This document shows, in pieces, positions 4,864 to 5,166 of a stretch of 5,166 nucleotides of DNA. The translations under genes were made by a program, and so were the position numbers. The notes under the pieces are model-generated. The model saw only the letters and a list, made by a program, of their open reading frames with translations, searched no databases and was not told the DNA's origin. The DNA is from CAYTQK01 sp964439745 (lineage in GTDB: Bacteria > Desulfobacterota > Desulfobacteria > Desulfobacterales > Desulfosudaceae), in NCBI GenBank assembly GCA_964439745.1, contig CAYTQK010000231.1, forward strand, positions 1 through 5,166, given 5' to 3'. Within the stretch, counting starts at the first letter, position 1. Each line of letters opens with the position of its first letter.

Positions 4864-5166
4864 TGTCACATTTTGATCACTGCGAGGTGCCCGAGGCCTA
4901 TAATGCCTATATCGGGCGCAAGATCTATTTTGTGGTCGCCCTGCTGCTGATGACGGCCGGACTGATCGTTCTGTCCGTTTCCCTGGGCGCGGTCCGTGTT
5001 CCTGCGCCGGAGGTTATCAAGACATTCCTCGGGCTGGAGACCAACCCCCGATTTGTCATCATTGTTCGCCAGATCCGGCTGCCCCATGCCCTGGCGGCCC
5101 TGCTGGCCGGGGCCGGGCTGTCGGTGGCCGGGGCGGCCATGCAGTCGGTCCTGCGCAATCCCCTGG
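4863..5166 (+). CDS. FecCD-family ABC transporter permease, N-terminal part (3' end outside window)
   Basis: The first 101 residues of an inner-membrane permease of the FecCD/BtuC type, which forms the channel for iron-siderophore, heme or cobalamin import. ATG 4863 shares one base with the preceding TGA (TGATG), a sign of translational coupling. A 20-residue cytosolic start is followed by a first membrane helix (about 21-43). The family signature then appears as VRQIRLPHALAALLAGAGLS (68-87), continuing AGAAMQSVLRNPL (89-101); this corresponds to the 'RLPR.L.A.L.GA.L..SG...Q...RNPLA' block of this family, with His in place of the usual Arg after the Pro. A complete protein would be about 330-360 residues, and an ATPase gene is expected further on. 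The assignment is secure. Confidence 0.93.
   Translation, partial: MSHFDHCEVPEAYNAYIGRKIYFVVALLLMTAGLIVLSVSLGAVRVPAPEVIKTFLGLETNPRFVIIVRQIRLPHALAALLAGAGLSVAGAAMQSVLRNPL

Noticed and set aside
4015..4869. A 284-codon - strand open frame opposite the substrate-binding protein gene
   Set aside because: The + strand reading has full family motifs; the antisense one is Gly/Val/Gln-rich without recognisable domains.
1..5166. tRNA or rRNA genes, CRISPR arrays, insertion sequences
   Set aside because: No cloverleaf, rRNA signature, regularly spaced repeats or transposase motifs were seen on either strand.

Overview
The window is a GC-rich bacterial chromosome segment with tight gene spacing and strongly G/C-biased third codon positions. 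Three things together suggest an anaerobic Desulfobacterota-type bacterium such as a sulfate reducer: an FmdE-domain protein placed next to a FecBCD/HemV-type metal importer, a two-part ferritin-like protein, and a remnant of a CPBP (CAAX-protease-like) membrane protease of the kind found in exosortase/exopolysaccharide loci. The lineage is inferred from gene content; no marker gene is present.

Layout. (1) Bases 1-1282 (+): the tail of a class I SAM-dependent methyltransferase, followed 2 nt later by a full-length UDP-glucose 4-epimerase (galE). This looks like the end of a surface-polysaccharide operon. (2) Bases 1283-1724 hold no intact gene. They contain a convincing C-terminal fragment of a CPBP protease on the + strand (about 1522-1665) and a weaker possible C-terminal gene fragment on the - strand (about 1313-1510). 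The broken 5' ends of the two meet at an A-rich junction, so this looks like a deletion scar. (3) Bases 1725-2582 (-): a 285-residue ferritin-like protein. (4) Bases 2583-2968: a 386-bp intergenic region with two back-to-back sigma70-type promoters, a hairpin in the ferritin leader, and a rho-independent terminator inside the leader of the rightward operon. (5) Bases 2969-5166 (+): an FmdE-family protein, a periplasmic HemV/FecB-type substrate-binding protein and a FecCD-type permease cut by the window edge.

How the parts may work together. The leftward ferritin-like gene would sequester metal and the rightward operon would import a metal or metal chelate. Their promoters share one short control region, which would suit opposite or coordinated control of uptake and storage. 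The terminator, about 60-120 nt downstream of the predicted rightward start and before the first gene, means the rightward transcript either ends as a roughly 120-nt small RNA or is controlled by attenuation (a riboswitch-like leader). It matches no riboswitch class that I can recognise by eye and is the best candidate here for something undescribed.
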